NCBI RefSeq assembly: GCF_025370875.1
Contig: NZ_JAMXFD010000003.1
Span: forward strand, 56,684-120,683
Source: Laspinema palackyanum D2c
GTDB taxonomy: Bacteria; Cyanobacteriota; Cyanobacteriia; Cyanobacteriales; Laspinemataceae
Direction of reading: 5' to 3'
Length of the DNA: 64,000 nucleotides
Positions 28,076 to 37,111 of this stretch are shown piece by piece. The notes below the pieces were generated by a model. That model made no database searches and had not been told where the DNA came from. It was given only the letters and a program-made list of their open reading frames with translations. The first letter of the stretch is position 1. Every line of letters begins with the position of its first letter. The position numbers and the translations under genes were made by a program.

Positions 28076-28790
28076 CCCGATAATTGATATTTCTGGACAG
28101 GGTTGTACAGAACAAAAATGATAGAGGGCATAGGTTCCTTCATTGTGGACCAAGCCTTTTAAAGTCTCCAACAGTGCGACAGAACCCATTAGGAGGGTTT
28201 GACTCCCCCTCAATTCTAAGCAAAAATGCGCCTTGTCGTTAATTGTCAATAAATCATGACATAGCAGAGATGACCGGGGCGGGAGTTGGGCTTCAAGACA
28301 GCTAACATATAAAATCAGCTCCAGGGATTAACCTCCATGCCATCAGGCCAATTCACTCATTCTGTCGCCACATTTTATGGGTGGGATTGAGGTGATGTTC
28401 CTTGAGCTATTCCCCTCGAATTATTTCGGGGGGTAGATGCGATCGCCTTGAGTTATTTTTTATTATTTCCCTATAAATTTTCCTCGCCCAAAAGTGCGGA
28501 AGAACAAACCTCTACTGCCGGGTTCTATCTTCCATTTTATGCAAGGGAAAACATCACCGATCAGACCCCTTAAATAGAGGGTTTTGCTCAGACTTTTGAC
28601 TGAAAAGGATGTTAGTTCAACGCTTTGAGTTCCAGTACCAGTCCTGGAGTCCCTAAGCCTAGTGTTAAGAAGTCCCCACAGAATCTAGGTCACCTCTAGT
28701 ATTCAGGGATAACCCAACCGAACTGGAATCCCGCCGCTCAACACTGGCCGTGTTTTTATAATTCAGTTTCTTCACCCCTAGTTTATACCT
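28076..28790. other. Intergenic region of about 0.7 kb without a clear gene
   Basis: I see no supported gene. A minus-strand frame at 28013-28249 starts at TTG, overlaps the 3' end of the DUF2301 gene and matches no family I know. The 3' half precedes the glycosyltransferase start and should hold its promoter. No repeat of the families seen elsewhere is present. Confidence 0.5.
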
Positions 28791-30053
28791 ATGATAACGT
28801 CCAAGTCGATTGCTTTAATTTCTGTTCATGGCGACCCAGCCATAGAAATTGGTAAAGAAGAGGCCGGAGGCCAAAATGTTTATGTTCGCAAGGTTGGAGA
28901 AGCGTTAGGCAATCTAGGGTGGCAAGTTGATATGTTCACCCGCAAGTCCAATGCCACACAACCGACGATAGTACAACATACCCCCAATTGTCGGACCATT
29001 CGCTTAGTTGCCGGACCCGAAGAATTCGTTCCGCGCCAAAAAATTTATGAATATGTCCCCGAGTTTGTTCAAGAATTTCTGAAATTTCAAGAACAACAGC
29101 GCCTAGACTATCGCTTGGTTCATACGAATTATTGGATTTCGGCAGCAGTAGGAATGGAGTTGAAAAAAATTCAACCCATCCAACAGGTTCATACTTACCA
29201 CTCGCTGGGTGCCGTCAAGTATAAAGCCGTTTCCACCATTCCGATGATTGCCAGTACCCGCTTAGGCGTTGAAAAGGCTTGTTTGGAAAATGCCGATCGC
29301 ATTGTCGCGACTTCTCCCCAGGAAAAAGAACACATGAGAACTCTTGTTTCCACCAAGGGACAGATCGATGTGATTCCTTGCGGCACCGATATTCATCAAT
29401 TTGGCGGTGTTTCCCAGGCAATAGCGCGGGAAAAACTGGGCATTCCCCAAGATAGTTCTGTGGTCTTTTATGTGGGTCGATTTGACCGACGCAAAGGGAT
29501 TGAAACCTTAGTTCGGGCGATGAGTCGTTCCACCCTGCGGGATCAGCAGGACCTCCGGCTGATGATTGGTGGAGGTTGGCGTCCAGGTCAAAGCGATGGG
29601 AAAGAACGCGATCGCATTGGCAGTCTTGTCGAAGAATTGGGAATTGCTGACTTGACAACCTTTCCCGGACGGATTGGTCATGACGAGTTGCCCTTATATT
29701 ATGCAGCGGCCAATGTCTGCGTGGTTCCTAGCCATTATGAACCCTTTGGATTAGTGGCGATCGAAGCAATGGCCAGCCGCACCCCAGTTGTAGCTTCAGA
29801 TGTGGGCGGATTACAGTTTACCGTGGTTTCAGAAGAAACAGGTCTACTCTGTCCACCCCAGGATGATGCCGCCTTTGCCGTCGCCATTGACCGAATTTTA
29901 TCTCACCCCGACTGGCAAACCGACTTAGGCCAAGCCGCTCGCGAACGGGTCGAAAGCCAGTTTAGCTGGGATGGCGTAGCTCGTCAACTCAGTCACTTAT
30001 ACAGTACATTGCTGGTCCAATCCAGCCAGTCCCTGGACCCGGCGATCGCCTAA
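28791..30053 (+). CDS. Glycosyltransferase family 4 (MshA/sucrose-synthase-like)
   Basis: A 420-residue retaining GT-B enzyme that moves a sugar from an NDP-sugar. The N-terminal glycine loop appears in ISVHGDPAIEIGKEEAGGQN, similar to the G-G-x-N-V-Y motif of MshA and sucrose-phosphate synthase-type enzymes. The C-terminal domain has VGRFDRRKGIETLVRAMSRS and the nucleotide-sugar E-x7-E motif in SHYEPFGLVAIEAMASRTPV near residues 315-330, then SDVGGLQFTV. The acceptor is unknown; a role in polysaccharide or glycolipid assembly is inference. It has no signal peptide and is cytoplasmic. The ATG lacks a strong ribosome-binding site. Confidence 0.88.
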   Translation: MITSKSIALISVHGDPAIEIGKEEAGGQNVYVRKVGEALGNLGWQVDMFTRKSNATQPTIVQHTPNCRTIRLVAGPEEFVPRQKIYEYVPEFVQEFLKFQEQQRLDYRLVHTNYWISAAVGMELKKIQPIQQVHTYHSLGAVKYKAVSTIPMIASTRLGVEKACLENADRIVATSPQEKEHMRTLVSTKGQIDVIPCGTDIHQFGGVSQAIAREKLGIPQDSSVVFYVGRFDRRKGIETLVRAMSRSTLRDQQDLRLMIGGGWRPGQSDGKERDRIGSLVEELGIADLTTFPGRIGHDELPLYYAAANVCVVPSHYEPFGLVAIEAMASRTPVVASDVGGLQFTVVSEETGLLCPPQDDAAFAVAIDRILSHPDWQTDLGQAARERVESQFSWDGVARQLSHLYSTLLVQSSQSLDPAIA

Positions 30054-30120
30054 TGCTCAGAGCATCAGACCCCCAGGACCAGAAACCCGGTTTTTGCCCC
30101 AAATTGGTCGCCAAGCAACA

Positions 30121-30278
30121 ACCGGCGGGGGTTCAAACGATTGGCGGCCTAACAGTTCAAGTCGGTTGAAACCGACTGAAAACACCACAGGATAAGACTT
30201 ACAGTCGTCTTTAGACGACTTGATTCTATGAGGCGGGGGATTAATCCCCCGCCGGTGTTGAGCATGGTGCAAGATCTC
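30121..30278. repeat. Dispersed palindromic repeat, family B (single copy)
   Basis: A compact chain of palindromes downstream of the glycosyltransferase gene. It includes GTCGGTTGAAACCGAC, AGTCGTCTTTAGACGACT, and GGGGGATTAATCCCCC, with flanks ACCGGCGGGGGTTCAAACGA and GGTGTTGAGCATGGTGCAAG. The same chain appears several times at 45.85-46.45 kb. It is non-coding and could fold into several adjacent stems in RNA. Confidence 0.85.
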
Positions 30279-30468
30279 AGGTCAACAAACTTTTCCGTTG
30301 TTCCAAACTACACTTTCCCCTAAAATTCAAGGGGGTACGATCGCCATCCATTCCCGGGATGACAAGCCTCAATGATGATGGCTCTCCCAGGACGGATTCC
30401 GAAGGGTACTTGTAAAATGCGATCGCCTATATTTCCCCCCGATTTTTCGATAGGAGTCATTAGGGTCA

Positions 30469-31617
30469 ATGTATCTGGAAGAACGAGCATTTTGGGTGGC
30501 TTGGTCGCAAATTCCCGCAGTCGGCCCGGTGTTACTGGGTCGCTTGTTTAAATACTTCGGCAGTTTAGCCGCTGCTTGGCAAGCTGAACCCGAGGCTCTC
30601 ACTCAGGTCCAGGGTTTAGGTCGGCAACTGGTCGAAAAAATTGTCACCAGGCGATCGCAACTGAATCCCCAACAACTCTACAGCGAACATCTGCGCCAAA
30701 ACCCCAATTTTTGGACCCCTGCCGACCCCGATTATCCCCGTTTGCTCGGAGAAATTCCTAACCCACCCCCCCTGCTGTATTACCAGGGTCAGGTCGATCG
30801 CCAGGAAACCCTCGGTAATCGTCCCATTGTCGGCATTGTCGGCACTCGTAATCCCTCCGAATATGGGCAGCGATGCACCCGCCGAATTAGCCAGATTCTG
30901 GCGGAATGTGGCTTTACCATTGTCTCTGGCATGGCCGCAGGCATTGATACTCACGCCCATCTCGGTTGTTTAGATGCCGATGGCCGCACGATCGCCGTTT
31001 TCGGAACTCCCCTCAACAAAATATATCCAGAGACTAATCGTAATCTCTCTGAGAAAATTATACAAAAAGGATTATTTTTGAGTGAGCATCCTGTAGGAAC
31101 ACTCACAAGGCGAGAACATTTCGCGCAACGCAATCGGATTATTGCCGGGTTAAGTCAGGCCATTCTGGTCATGGAAGCACCCGAGCGATCGGGGGCGCTG
31201 ATTACGGCCAAAGTCGCCAATGAATATAGCCGAGATGTCTTTGCCTTACCTGGACGCATTGATGATCCCAATTCTCAAGGCTGTTTACGTTTGTTGAAAA
31301 ATGGGGCCGAAACCATCATCAATGAAACTGAATTGCTGGAAATGCTAGGGGCTATCCCCAAATATCATCCGACCCCTTCCCCCACTGCGGCAAACCTCAC
31401 TTCTCCCACGGCAGTGATGCCCCCCCTGCCATCGCTCCCAGATTTAGCCCCTCCCTTGCAACAAGTCTGGGAAGCAACGGCGATCGAGCCGATCGCCTTT
31501 GAACTCATTGTATCCCAAGCCCAACTTGATGCCGCCTCGGTGTCCAGTGCCTTATTGCAACTTGAATTAATCGGCTTGGTGGAGCAATTACCGGGAATGC
31601 GCTATCGCCGCAGTTGA
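30469..31617 (+). CDS. dprA: DNA processing protein DprA
   Basis: DprA binds incoming single-stranded DNA during natural transformation and loads RecA. The 382-residue protein has an N-terminal SAM/HhH-like part (IPAVGPVLLGRLFKYFGS; VQGLGRQLVEKIV). The central Rossmann-type DprA domain carries GIVGTRNPSEYGQRCTRRIS near residue 122, VSGMAAGIDTHAHLG, FGTPLNKIYPETN and RNRIIAGLSQAILV. A Pro-rich linker leads to a C-terminal winged-helix domain from about residue 325. Length and domain order match cyanobacterial DprA. TAGGAG lies about 12 bases before the ATG. It implies at least part of a competence system in this organism. Confidence 0.94.
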   Translation: MYLEERAFWVAWSQIPAVGPVLLGRLFKYFGSLAAAWQAEPEALTQVQGLGRQLVEKIVTRRSQLNPQQLYSEHLRQNPNFWTPADPDYPRLLGEIPNPPPLLYYQGQVDRQETLGNRPIVGIVGTRNPSEYGQRCTRRISQILAECGFTIVSGMAAGIDTHAHLGCLDADGRTIAVFGTPLNKIYPETNRNLSEKIIQKGLFLSEHPVGTLTRREHFAQRNRIIAGLSQAILVMEAPERSGALITAKVANEYSRDVFALPGRIDDPNSQGCLRLLKNGAETIINETELLEMLGAIPKYHPTPSPTAANLTSPTAVMPPLPSLPDLAPPLQQVWEATAIEPIAFELIVSQAQLDAASVSSALLQLELIGLVEQLPGMRYRRS

Positions 31618-32068
31618 ATAAAGGGTTTCTTCCAAGAAAAATTTGCCCCTATTTATCAAATCGCTGTAGCCGTCAATTTTCCCCTTGCTCATTTGCCCAT
31701 CTCTTTCTGGGAAAATGGCAGATTGTTACCCTGGCCTTTATAAATTTCTCTCTAAATTGTGTACCTCCTAAAGGCATAAAAATTTCCCTGTCAAAAGGAA
31801 TATTTAAACTTAAGAGTACCCTAGAGCAAATCTGGCAAATCCCCCTAATTTTCTGGGTTTTTCCTTGATTCATCACGTTTATAGTGAGGGTATTCGTGAC
31901 AAATAAGTAAAAGTTATTGCGGAATCTCTCCTGATTGGCCTAAAAATTTGTCTTCCTTTAAAAACACTACGATCTGCCTAAAGAAGGATGAATTTAAAAG
32001 TGTCCTCTTTTAAACTGAAGGACAGTTGACAACAACTTTAAATCCTGAATTTCGAGGAGAACACCCGA
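31618..32068. other. Intergenic region upstream of the hemerythrin-domain gene
   Basis: AT-rich, no supported gene. Short frames on both strands have unnatural composition. The last ~150 bases should hold the promoter and 5' leader of the gene at 32069, which is preceded by a clear GAGGAG ribosome-binding site. Confidence 0.5.
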
Positions 32069-33091
32069 ATGACCGTTCAATTACAAGATACTAAACGCAT
32101 GGCGATCGCCCAAAAATTGGCCGATATGAAAGCTGTGCAAAATTTTCTCATTTCTAATGAACAAAAATTTATCAGCGCCACCAGCGACCCCGATATCCGC
32201 GAGCGCTTGCAAAGTATGCTAGAGGATGACCGCAAAAACCTCGGCATCATTGAAACCACCATCATTCAATATGGCAATCCCTCTGAACCCGATAGCACCA
32301 CTGAGGAAACCCTCAAACAAGCTCAGAAAATGATGGAAGATTCCAAAATGAGCTTGTTTGATAAAATGTCTAAGCACGAACTGCTCAAACACGCTCAGGT
32401 GATGAAAGGACTCCTCGTCCATAAAGCCGCACAAGTCGTCGGTGCTGACATTGAAGTCGCCATCACTCCCCTGAATACGGTGAACTTTGAAAACCGTTCT
32501 CACCAAGAACAACTCAAGGGTATTCTCGAAGTCCTCGGCACTCGCGAACTCACCGGACAAGACCCGGATCAAAGCGTCTGGAGTCGGGTTCAAGATGCAA
32601 TGGCAGCCTTGAGTGGTGTCTTTGGTAGCGCCGTCAGCCGCACTAAAGATGATGTGAACATTTTGGAAATCCTCCGTGCAGATCACCGCAAGGTAGACAC
32701 CCTCTTCGCGGAAATCGAAAACACCAGCGACGCTAAAAAACGCGAAGAATTCTTCGGTCAAATCTATAAAGACCTCAGCGCTCACTCGGAAGCTGAAGAA
32801 GAAGTGGTCTATCCCGCTATCCGCGCTCAATTCCCAGAAGTGCAACATCTGTATAACGAGCAGGCGGAGATGAAACAACTCCTCGAAGCCATCAAATCCA
32901 GCAACGGTAGCGATGCCAGCTTTATGACTCGTGTCAAACAGTTGAAAGAAATGGTGCAGCATCACGTCAAGGAAGAAGAGAACGATATGTTCAATAAATT
33001 CCAGCAAACCATGAATGAGGCCCAAATGGAACAAGTGTCCAAGCAGTTTAAGGAAGCCAAAAGCCGCATTCAACAATCAATGGCGTCCTAA
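32069..33091 (+). CDS. Hemerythrin-domain protein with extra N-terminal helical domain
   Basis: A 340-residue, mostly helical protein. The C-terminal part from about residue 196 is an HHE/hemerythrin domain that binds a di-iron centre. Candidate ligands are H206 (RADHRKVDTLF), H239 and E243 (SAHSEAEEEVVYP), and the HHVKEEENDMF histidine/glutamate pair near 296-301. Such proteins sense or store O2 or NO or protect against oxidants. The N-terminal ~190 residues also form helices with recurring His/Glu (SNEQKFI, LEDDRKNLGIIE, KHELLKHAQVMKGLLVHKAA). They may be a second four-helix bundle of ferritin-like type. GAGGAG precedes the ATG at good spacing. A terminator follows at 33142. Confidence 0.87.
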   Translation: MTVQLQDTKRMAIAQKLADMKAVQNFLISNEQKFISATSDPDIRERLQSMLEDDRKNLGIIETTIIQYGNPSEPDSTTEETLKQAQKMMEDSKMSLFDKMSKHELLKHAQVMKGLLVHKAAQVVGADIEVAITPLNTVNFENRSHQEQLKGILEVLGTRELTGQDPDQSVWSRVQDAMAALSGVFGSAVSRTKDDVNILEILRADHRKVDTLFAEIENTSDAKKREEFFGQIYKDLSAHSEAEEEVVYPAIRAQFPEVQHLYNEQAEMKQLLEAIKSSNGSDASFMTRVKQLKEMVQHHVKEEENDMFNKFQQTMNEAQMEQVSKQFKEAKSRIQQSMAS

Positions 33092-33141
33092 GATGCAGAC
33101 TCAGTTTGGTTAGTTGCTAACCTAACGTTGTAAATCAGCCG

Positions 33142-33170
33142 AAAGGGGGGGTGTAATCCCTCCCTTTTTT
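33142..33170 (+). terminator. Intrinsic terminator after the hemerythrin-domain gene
   Basis: Ten-bp stem AAAGGGGGGG / CCCTCCCTTT with one G-U pair and a 6-nt loop, followed by TTT, 50 bases past the stop codon. Confidence 0.8.
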
Positions 33171-33222
33171 GGGTTTCCCCCGATTATATAGCGAGGTTTA
33201 AATCATACAGAATCCCGTTGTC

Positions 33223-33344
33223 ATACTCCATACGGTATTTAAAGGTCTATAAAAACGGATTGTAGGGGCTTCGATGTGCAGGCCCCTACACATACCGCTT
33301 GATGCCGGTTGTTTTTATAGACTTATCAGTACCCTATGGAGTAT
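33223..33344. repeat. Imperfect 122-base inverted repeat (MITE-like)
   Basis: The left end ATACTCCATACGGTA and the right end TACCCTATGGAGTAT are inverted with one mismatch. Inner arms GTCTATAAAAAC / GTTTTTATAGAC and TGTAGGGGC / GCCCCTACA continue the pairing. The whole could form one long hairpin. No coding potential. Confidence 0.65.
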
Positions 33345-33345
33345 T

Positions 33346-33440
33346 ACGCAAGATTTAACCTGAACCCATAAATGTAGAGGCGATTCCCTTGGTCGCCTCT
33401 ACATTTAGGATAGATTTTCCAAATCTGTGTAAGTCCTGCC
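33346..33440. repeat. Decayed copy of the GACTTACGC-ended element (family C)
   Basis: A core 14-bp perfect inverted repeat (AAATGTAGAGGCGA / TCGCCTCTACATTT, 33370-33383 and 33393-33406) is flanked by TTACGCA on the left and GTGTAAGTC on the right. This matches the layout of the better-preserved element at 42757-42855. It lies between two convergent genes and could also act as a terminator. Confidence 0.65.
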
Positions 33441-33496
33441 ACCAAAGCTGAAAAGACGAGGGATTACCCTGCTATTTTGAGTGACAAGCTCAACGC

Positions 33497-34357
33497 TTAA
33501 CCACCAACAACGGTACCACCATTGGGATGCAGAATTTGACCTGTCATATAAGAAGAATCATCCGAGGCGAGGAACACATAACAGGGGGCGACTTCCTCGG
33601 GTTCTCCGGCCCGTTTCATCGGGACTTGCTGACCGAATGAGGCGACTTTTTCCGGGGGGAAGGTGGCGGGAATTAGGGGAGTCCAAATTGGACCGGGTGC
33701 GACCCCATTAACGCGAATTCCTTGGCTGACCACTTTTTGAGACAAGGCTCGGGTAAAGGCAACGATCGCCCCCTTGGTGGAAGAATAATCCAGTAAAGTT
33801 TCATTTCCCTTATAGGCGGTTACCGAGGTCGTATTCACGATCGCACTGCCTTCTTGCAGATGAGGCATAGCCGCCTGAGTCAGGTAAAACATGGAGAAAA
33901 TATTGGTGCGGAACGTTTTTTCCAACTGTTCTTGAGTGATATCCTCAATATTTTCTTGGGGATGTTGTTCCGCTGCATTATTAATCAGAATATCCAGATG
34001 GCCGAAAGCATCCACGGTCTGTTTAACCACCTGTTCACAAAAGCTTTTTTCACCGATATCTCCGGCGATCGGCAAACAGCGCCGCCCTTCCGCTTCTACC
34101 ATCTCTTGAGTTTTTTTGGCATCTTCATGTTCGTTCAGATAAACGATCGCCACATCCGCTCCTTCTCGGGCAAACAAAATCGCCACGGAACGACCAATTC
34201 CGCTATCTCCGCCCGTAATCAGGGCAACTTTATTTTCTAATTTTCCACTGCCTTTATAGTGAGAAGCACGGGCTTTAGGACGGGGATTCATTTCTGATTC
34301 CAGGCCCGGTTGTTGGTCTTGATGTTGAGCGGGGCGTTGTTTTTCTTGCGTCGGCAT
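33497..34357 (-). CDS. Short-chain dehydrogenase/reductase, general-stress (YhdF/YghA) type
   Basis: A 286-residue NAD(P)-dependent oxidoreductase. The cofactor loop is TGGDSGIG at 48-55, the NNAAEQH block is at 126-132, and the catalytic triad candidates are S178, Y191 and K195 (YSSTK). The long polar N-terminal extension (about 35 residues, Gln/Pro-rich) and the sequence AEQHPQENIEDITQEQLEKT are typical of the YhdF/YghA-type SDRs found in stress regulons of other bacteria. The physiological substrate is unknown. It ends MTGQILHPNGGTVVGG. The upstream gene on the other strand is 477 bases away. Confidence 0.9.
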   Translation of the reverse strand: MPTQEKQRPAQHQDQQPGLESEMNPRPKARASHYKGSGKLENKVALITGGDSGIGRSVAILFAREGADVAIVYLNEHEDAKKTQEMVEAEGRRCLPIAGDIGEKSFCEQVVKQTVDAFGHLDILINNAAEQHPQENIEDITQEQLEKTFRTNIFSMFYLTQAAMPHLQEGSAIVNTTSVTAYKGNETLLDYSSTKGAIVAFTRALSQKVVSQGIRVNGVAPGPIWTPLIPATFPPEKVASFGQQVPMKRAGEPEEVAPCYVFLASDDSSYMTGQILHPNGGTVVGG

Positions 34358-34834
34358 AGAATTTTCCCTAAACTTTTTAAACTACCCCTTATAAATAGAA
34401 CTAATTTTCAGGAATTGCCCCCTGTCTTTTTGTAGATTTTGAAACTAATCCGATCGGCATATTCTTTAAGTTATAGGCCGAATTACCGAGGGTTTAAAAG
34501 GGGAAAATTAGCGCCGCTTGAACCCGCAGCGGTTGAGGGAGGGTGAGGAGACCCCAAAACCTGCGGTCTGGAGCACAATGGGGAGATTCAGAGGGCGGAC
34601 TTACCCGGGGCAACACAGTTCGGCCCTAACTGGGTTCTGTACTGCGCATGAGAATGGGGTCTCCAGGGATTGGAAAATGCCGAAACCACAGTGGTGCGTT
34701 AACCCCTACCTAGGGATTGTAGTTACGGAAAGGGAAATTCGTTTAAGATGGCTCACAAGGGGCGATCGCGCTGGTCTTCAGTAGGGAAGTGCAACCCGAT
34801 TCGGGCAAGGGGTATCCATAAAGGAGTTTTTTTA
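34358..34834. promoter_or_regulatory. Intergenic region with a possible structured RNA leader
   Basis: Between two divergent genes. The segment 34520-34700 is GC-rich compared with its surroundings. It is closed by a 9-bp perfect pair GGAGACCCC (34547-34555) and GGGGTCTCC (34656-34664), with an inner stem near ACAGTT...AACTG (about 34615-34632). It could be a leader of the 98-residue gene or a separate small RNA. I could not match it to a known class. Confidence 0.4.
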
Positions 34835-35131
34835 ATGAATAACTTTTATGAACAGGATGTTTTATTACTCGAAGTCACCCGCGAGCGATCGATTCGTCGA
34901 ACCGTGATGGTCCTGGAAACCAAGCGCAAACGCATCCGCGAGGACCTCTTGGAACTAATCCAGAATATGCCCTTGTTAGCCCTACCTGTGGAGTTAACTC
35001 GGGACGCGCCGGAAGAATCGCTAGACATCCTACTAGAGGCATTATCGCGGATGGGGGATGAAGCGTTTGCTCGTTGGATTGCCGAAGGGATTCTCGATCG
35101 CCAGTCTCAAACTGAAATTCCTGAATCTTAG
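34835..35131 (+). CDS. Conserved small protein of unknown function (98 aa)
   Basis: I do not recognise a family. The 98-residue protein starts MNNFYEQDVLLLEVTRERSI, is rich in Arg/Glu/Leu, and appears all-helical (TKRKRIREDLLELIQ; SLDILLEALSRMGDEAF). It has no membrane span or signal. The ATG at 34835 has an AAGGAG ribosome-binding site 9 bases upstream, which decides it over an in-frame start at 34748. It lies convergent with the end of the carboxysome cluster. A link to carboxysomes is only positional. Confidence 0.7.
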   Translation: MNNFYEQDVLLLEVTRERSIRRTVMVLETKRKRIREDLLELIQNMPLLALPVELTRDAPEESLDILLEALSRMGDEAFARWIAEGILDRQSQTEIPES

Positions 35132-35216
35132 CGTGCCAAAATCACCGGGCATCCGGCTGAACTGAACCCATCTGCGATCGCCTCGAAACCCGAATCCCCA
35201 GGGGCCAGACCTCAAG

Positions 35217-36065
35217 TTATTCTTGATCCGGGTTCTCCAGTTCCAGTTTCGGTAATTCCTGTAATTCTTGCAATTCCTGCAACTCCGTCACTTCCAGGGG
35301 TTCCACCTCAACTTCTAGGGGTTTACCCAGTTTCTCCAACTCTGGCAAGGCTAACAGTTCAGGCTCTTTCTCCTCAATGACAACCGGCATTTGCAGAGGT
35401 TGGGCCGTCTCAACAAAACAACTCGCCAGGGGCAGAGACCGCTCCAAATCATCCAGGGGCCTGGGAATTACCATCACCGAGGTCAGTTCTCCAATCCGTT
35501 CGGCTTCAAACATCCCCGCTTCCACTGCGACGACCACATTCGCCACAGTGCCTCGGATAATCACCGTGCATAAGCCGTCGCCAATCTTTTCATAGCCGGT
35601 TAAATCCACATCAGCGGACTTGAGCATAGCATCTGCTGCACCCACCAAAGCCGGAAATCCTCGGGTTTCCACCAGTCCGATCGCTTGATTGGTTGGACGT
35701 CCGTGATTGCCTTCGGCCAAATCCCTCAACCGCGCACCGATGGGGAGGATAGCTTCCAAATTTGCCAAGGGACGCGGGATAACCAGCTTAGAAACCTCTT
35801 GACCAAACTTTTCGGCAGTTTCAGCACCCGCTTCTACAGCCAAGCGCACATCTGCCGTTTTGCCCCGGACCACTGCCGTACAGTGACCGCCTCCGATTTT
35901 TTCAAATCCAACTAAAATCACCCCAGCGGATTTGAGCATCATATCGGCACAGCCGACGATCGCCGGGAAACTTTGGGTCGATACTAAACCCAAAGCTAAA
36001 TCCTGAAGGTCGTGACTGCGCGTTTTTTGCTCGCGCTTTACCAGTCCTACATCGCGTCTTTCCAT
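35217..36065 (-). CDS. ccmO: Carboxysome shell protein CcmO, tandem BMC domains
   Basis: A beta-carboxysome shell protein with two BMC domains in tandem, probably forming pseudo-hexameric trimers. The first BMC domain is at about residues 25-112 (ALGLVSTQSFPAIVGCADMM) and the second at about 127-212 (AIGLVETRGFPALVGAADAM). The 282-residue protein ends in an acidic tail of about 60 residues with Leu-Gln-Glu repeats (ELQELQELQELPKLELEN). GGGAGAGG precedes the ATG. It is the last gene of the leftward ccmK2-K1-L-M-N-O cluster. CcmO is encoded at a separate locus in some other cyanobacteria, so its attachment here is worth noting. Confidence 0.93.
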   Translation of the reverse strand: MERRDVGLVKREQKTRSHDLQDLALGLVSTQSFPAIVGCADMMLKSAGVILVGFEKIGGGHCTAVVRGKTADVRLAVEAGAETAEKFGQEVSKLVIPRPLANLEAILPIGARLRDLAEGNHGRPTNQAIGLVETRGFPALVGAADAMLKSADVDLTGYEKIGDGLCTVIIRGTVANVVVAVEAGMFEAERIGELTSVMVIPRPLDDLERSLPLASCFVETAQPLQMPVVIEEKEPELLALPELEKLGKPLEVEVEPLEVTELQELQELQELPKLELENPDQE

Positions 36066-36175
36066 CTTGCCTCTCCCTCAAACATGACCGAGGTCCCACA
36101 TTAGCTGAGGGTATCGGTTCTCAATTTCTTCACCTGATCTCAAACGTAACATTTAAAATTTAATAGGGACTAAAT

Positions 36176-36877
36176 CTAATCCTCTGGGATAGGTTGGATG
36201 GGGTGTTGTTTATGGGGAAACAAGGTTTGCATCAATTGGTTGAGGTGTGCTTGTCCATAGACATAAGCGGGAGAGGATGGAACAACGGCCTGATCTGGGG
36301 GTGTCGCCGCAGGTTCTGGGCCATTGCCATTGCCATTGCTGCTGATGGGTTGCGATCGCTCCGGAGTCGGACTCGGAGTCGGAGGTTCCGGCTCAGATAC
36401 AGCCACAGGTTCTGGCGGTTGAGGGGGAGCCGGTGGTATCGGATCCGGGGCGACTGGGTTGGGACCCGCAGGGGATACCGGACTTGGATCCGGGGCAGCA
36501 GCAGTGTTCTCCACATCGATCCATTGACGACTTTCATCCCCGAGTAAGGAACCGGGGGGAATCACTTCATTGGATGCAACCGTGGGGTGCAGTAACGTCG
36601 TCGAGCTACCGATGCAAGCATGGGTCCCAATTTTGCCGGTTCCGATCGCCAGGACTCCGGCACCGAGGGTTGCCCCTTCTTCAATGATTAGATTGCCTTG
36701 ACAGGCTTGCAGAATGGAACCCATGCCAATGCAGACACCAGCGGCGATTTCGATGCGAGTACCTGGAGATGCCTGGAGGATGACTCCCGAGGCGATCGAG
36801 GCACCTTCATCAATGGTGACATCGCCACTCATATAAATATTGGGATTCCGATTGGGTTGCAGTGGCGGCAAATACAT
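36176..36877 (-). CDS. ccmN: Carboxysome assembly protein CcmN
   Basis: CcmN links the CcmM-Rubisco core to the shell. The 233-residue product begins MYLPPLQPNRNPNIYMSGDV, the usual CcmN start. Its N-terminal half is a left-handed beta-helix of hexapeptide repeats (IDEGASIASGVILQASPG, IEEGATLGAGVLAIGTG). A long Pro-rich linker follows. The C-terminal encapsulation peptide, an amphipathic helix, is visible as YGQAHLNQLMQTLFPH. An in-frame GTG at 37090 would add 71 residues that do not resemble the family, so I chose 36877. It sits between ccmM and ccmO on the same strand. Confidence 0.92.
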   Translation of the reverse strand: MYLPPLQPNRNPNIYMSGDVTIDEGASIASGVILQASPGTRIEIAAGVCIGMGSILQACQGNLIIEEGATLGAGVLAIGTGKIGTHACIGSSTTLLHPTVASNEVIPPGSLLGDESRQWIDVENTAAAPDPSPVSPAGPNPVAPDPIPPAPPQPPEPVAVSEPEPPTPSPTPERSQPISSNGNGNGPEPAATPPDQAVVPSSPAYVYGQAHLNQLMQTLFPHKQHPIQPIPED

Positions 36878-37111
36878 GGGAAATGGAACCTTTAAGGGTC
36901 GAACGATCTCGATTTTCCCCTCCGGTGATCTCCGGTATGGGGAAGGGTTGGGAAACGAGAGGTGGATAGCCCAAGTTAAGGGGGAGTCAAGATGCGACGC
37001 GATCGCCTCTCTCCCTAACTCCGAGGGCGGATTGCCACAGAATGCAACGACTGCTGGGCATCCACTCAACCCCCTGGGCTTTTGGGCCACCCCCTGACGC
37101 TTCCCTGCACA

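Noticed and set aside
28013..28249. 78-codon minus-strand frame after the DUF2301 gene
   Set aside because: It begins at TTG, overlaps the 3' end of a supported gene and matches no family I know. Some residues look protein-like, so a homology search would be fair, but I cannot support it.
32219..33076. 285-codon minus-strand frame opposite the hemerythrin gene
   Set aside because: The plus-strand protein is a clear family member with a ribosome-binding site and terminator; the opposite frame follows from its codon bias.
34748..34834. N-terminal extension of the 98-residue protein
   Set aside because: The AAGGAG site directly before the ATG at 34835 and the unnatural upstream residues favour the shorter form.
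36878..37090. 71-residue N-terminal extension of CcmN
   Set aside because: It does not resemble CcmN, begins at GTG, and the family start MYLPPLQ is at 36877.
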